From: Tethya wilhelma
Taxonomy: Eukaryota; Porifera; Demospongiae; Tethyida; Tethyidae
Length of the DNA stretch: 64,000 nucleotides
Direction: 5' to 3'
Assembly (NCBI GenBank): GCA_964030475.1
Contig: CAXIPT010000022.1
Span: forward strand, 273,029-337,028
Position 1 is the first letter of the stretch. Every line of letters starts with the position of its first letter. Below the pieces are notes generated by a model, which did not search any database, was not told the origin of the DNA, and was given only the letters and a program-made list of their open reading frames with translations. A program made the position numbers and the translations under genes. Positions 63,773 to 64,000 of this stretch are shown piece after piece.

Positions 63773-63784
63773 TGCGCATGCGCA
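63773..63784. promoter_or_regulatory. Second NRF1-type palindrome
   Basis: TGCGCATGCGCA, identical to the motif at 39001. No gene start was found near it inside the window; it may mark a promoter of a gene beyond the right edge. Confidence 0.35.
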
Positions 63785-64000
63785 TTAGCTGCTTTAGCAG
63801 ACATGTAGCTTCTATTCAGGAAACTCAAGCTTTTTGTAGGGACTAACCAGTCTCTGATAGTCTCCTCACTGTAGTGTTGAAAAAAGTGAATGAACAAGTA
63901 GTAAAAATTTTCAAAAAATAAGCAGTGTAGGAATGGGCAGTGCTGTAAAAAGTATTGGAACAAGGAATGGTCTCAATTTCGGCACATGACTACTTCATTT

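Noticed and set aside
63751..63868. Possible terminal exon on the minus strand (acceptor CACTACAG, 39 codons to a stop, beginning EETIRDWLV)
   Set aside because: The splice acceptor is plausible, but there is no homology and no upstream exon in the window, and a perfect NRF1 palindrome overlaps it.

Overview
The window reads as genomic DNA of an early-branching animal, most likely a demosponge close to Amphimedon. That placement is inference. The sequence is AT-rich. It has many short spliced introns (often 60-400 bp), a canonical metazoan SCAP gene, a huge extracellular gene built from NIDO, YWTD, SRCR, Ig and FN3 modules, and many small inverted-repeat transposons. All three genes I can support lie on the minus strand. 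Exon limits below were read by hand from GT/AG (rarely GC/AG) borders and reading phase, and should be good to a few bases.

Region 1, about 11-38711: one enormous modular gene. I can chain about 107 exons (about 25.5 kb coding, at least 8,500 residues) without breaking phase, and its 3' end lies beyond the left edge. Order from the N-terminus: signal peptide; three NIDO domains; seven YWTD-propeller+EGF units; one LDL-receptor class A module; a NIDO domain with an SRCR domain inserted inside it; two more NIDO domains; then about 38 Ig-like and 9 FN3 domains. The Ig part is built from multi-exon cassettes: a five-exon cassette (E-A-B-C-D) present five times and a three-exon cassette (F-G-FN3) present four times. 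Nearly every module is flanked by phase-1 introns, the mark of exon shuffling. The protein is presumably a secreted or cell-surface adhesion or recognition protein; its membrane anchor, if any, is outside the window.

Region 2, 38712-40011: intergenic, holding the probable promoter of the giant gene, with a perfect NRF1-type palindrome at 39001 and a likely 5'UTR intron.

Region 3, 40012-49462: a half-size ABC transporter of subfamily A (about 1,035 residues, one membrane domain plus one ATPase domain). Its introns carry a tRNA-like SINE head, a 640-bp foldback element and a 61-bp perfect foldback element.

Region 4, 49864-60891: a complete SCAP orthologue in 21 exons (1,482 residues): N-terminal membrane helix, lumenal loop, sterol-sensing domain, MELADL-like motif, a very large serine-rich exon and C-terminal WD40 repeats. 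SCAP and the ABCA gene are head-to-tail about 400 bp apart; both families deal with membrane lipids, but any functional link is speculation.

Region 5, 60892-64000: SCAP upstream DNA and a repeat-rich stretch. It has two 454-bp direct copies of a segment derived from the ABCA gene, in which half of one ATPase exon is inverted, flanking a broken LINE reverse-transcriptase tail.
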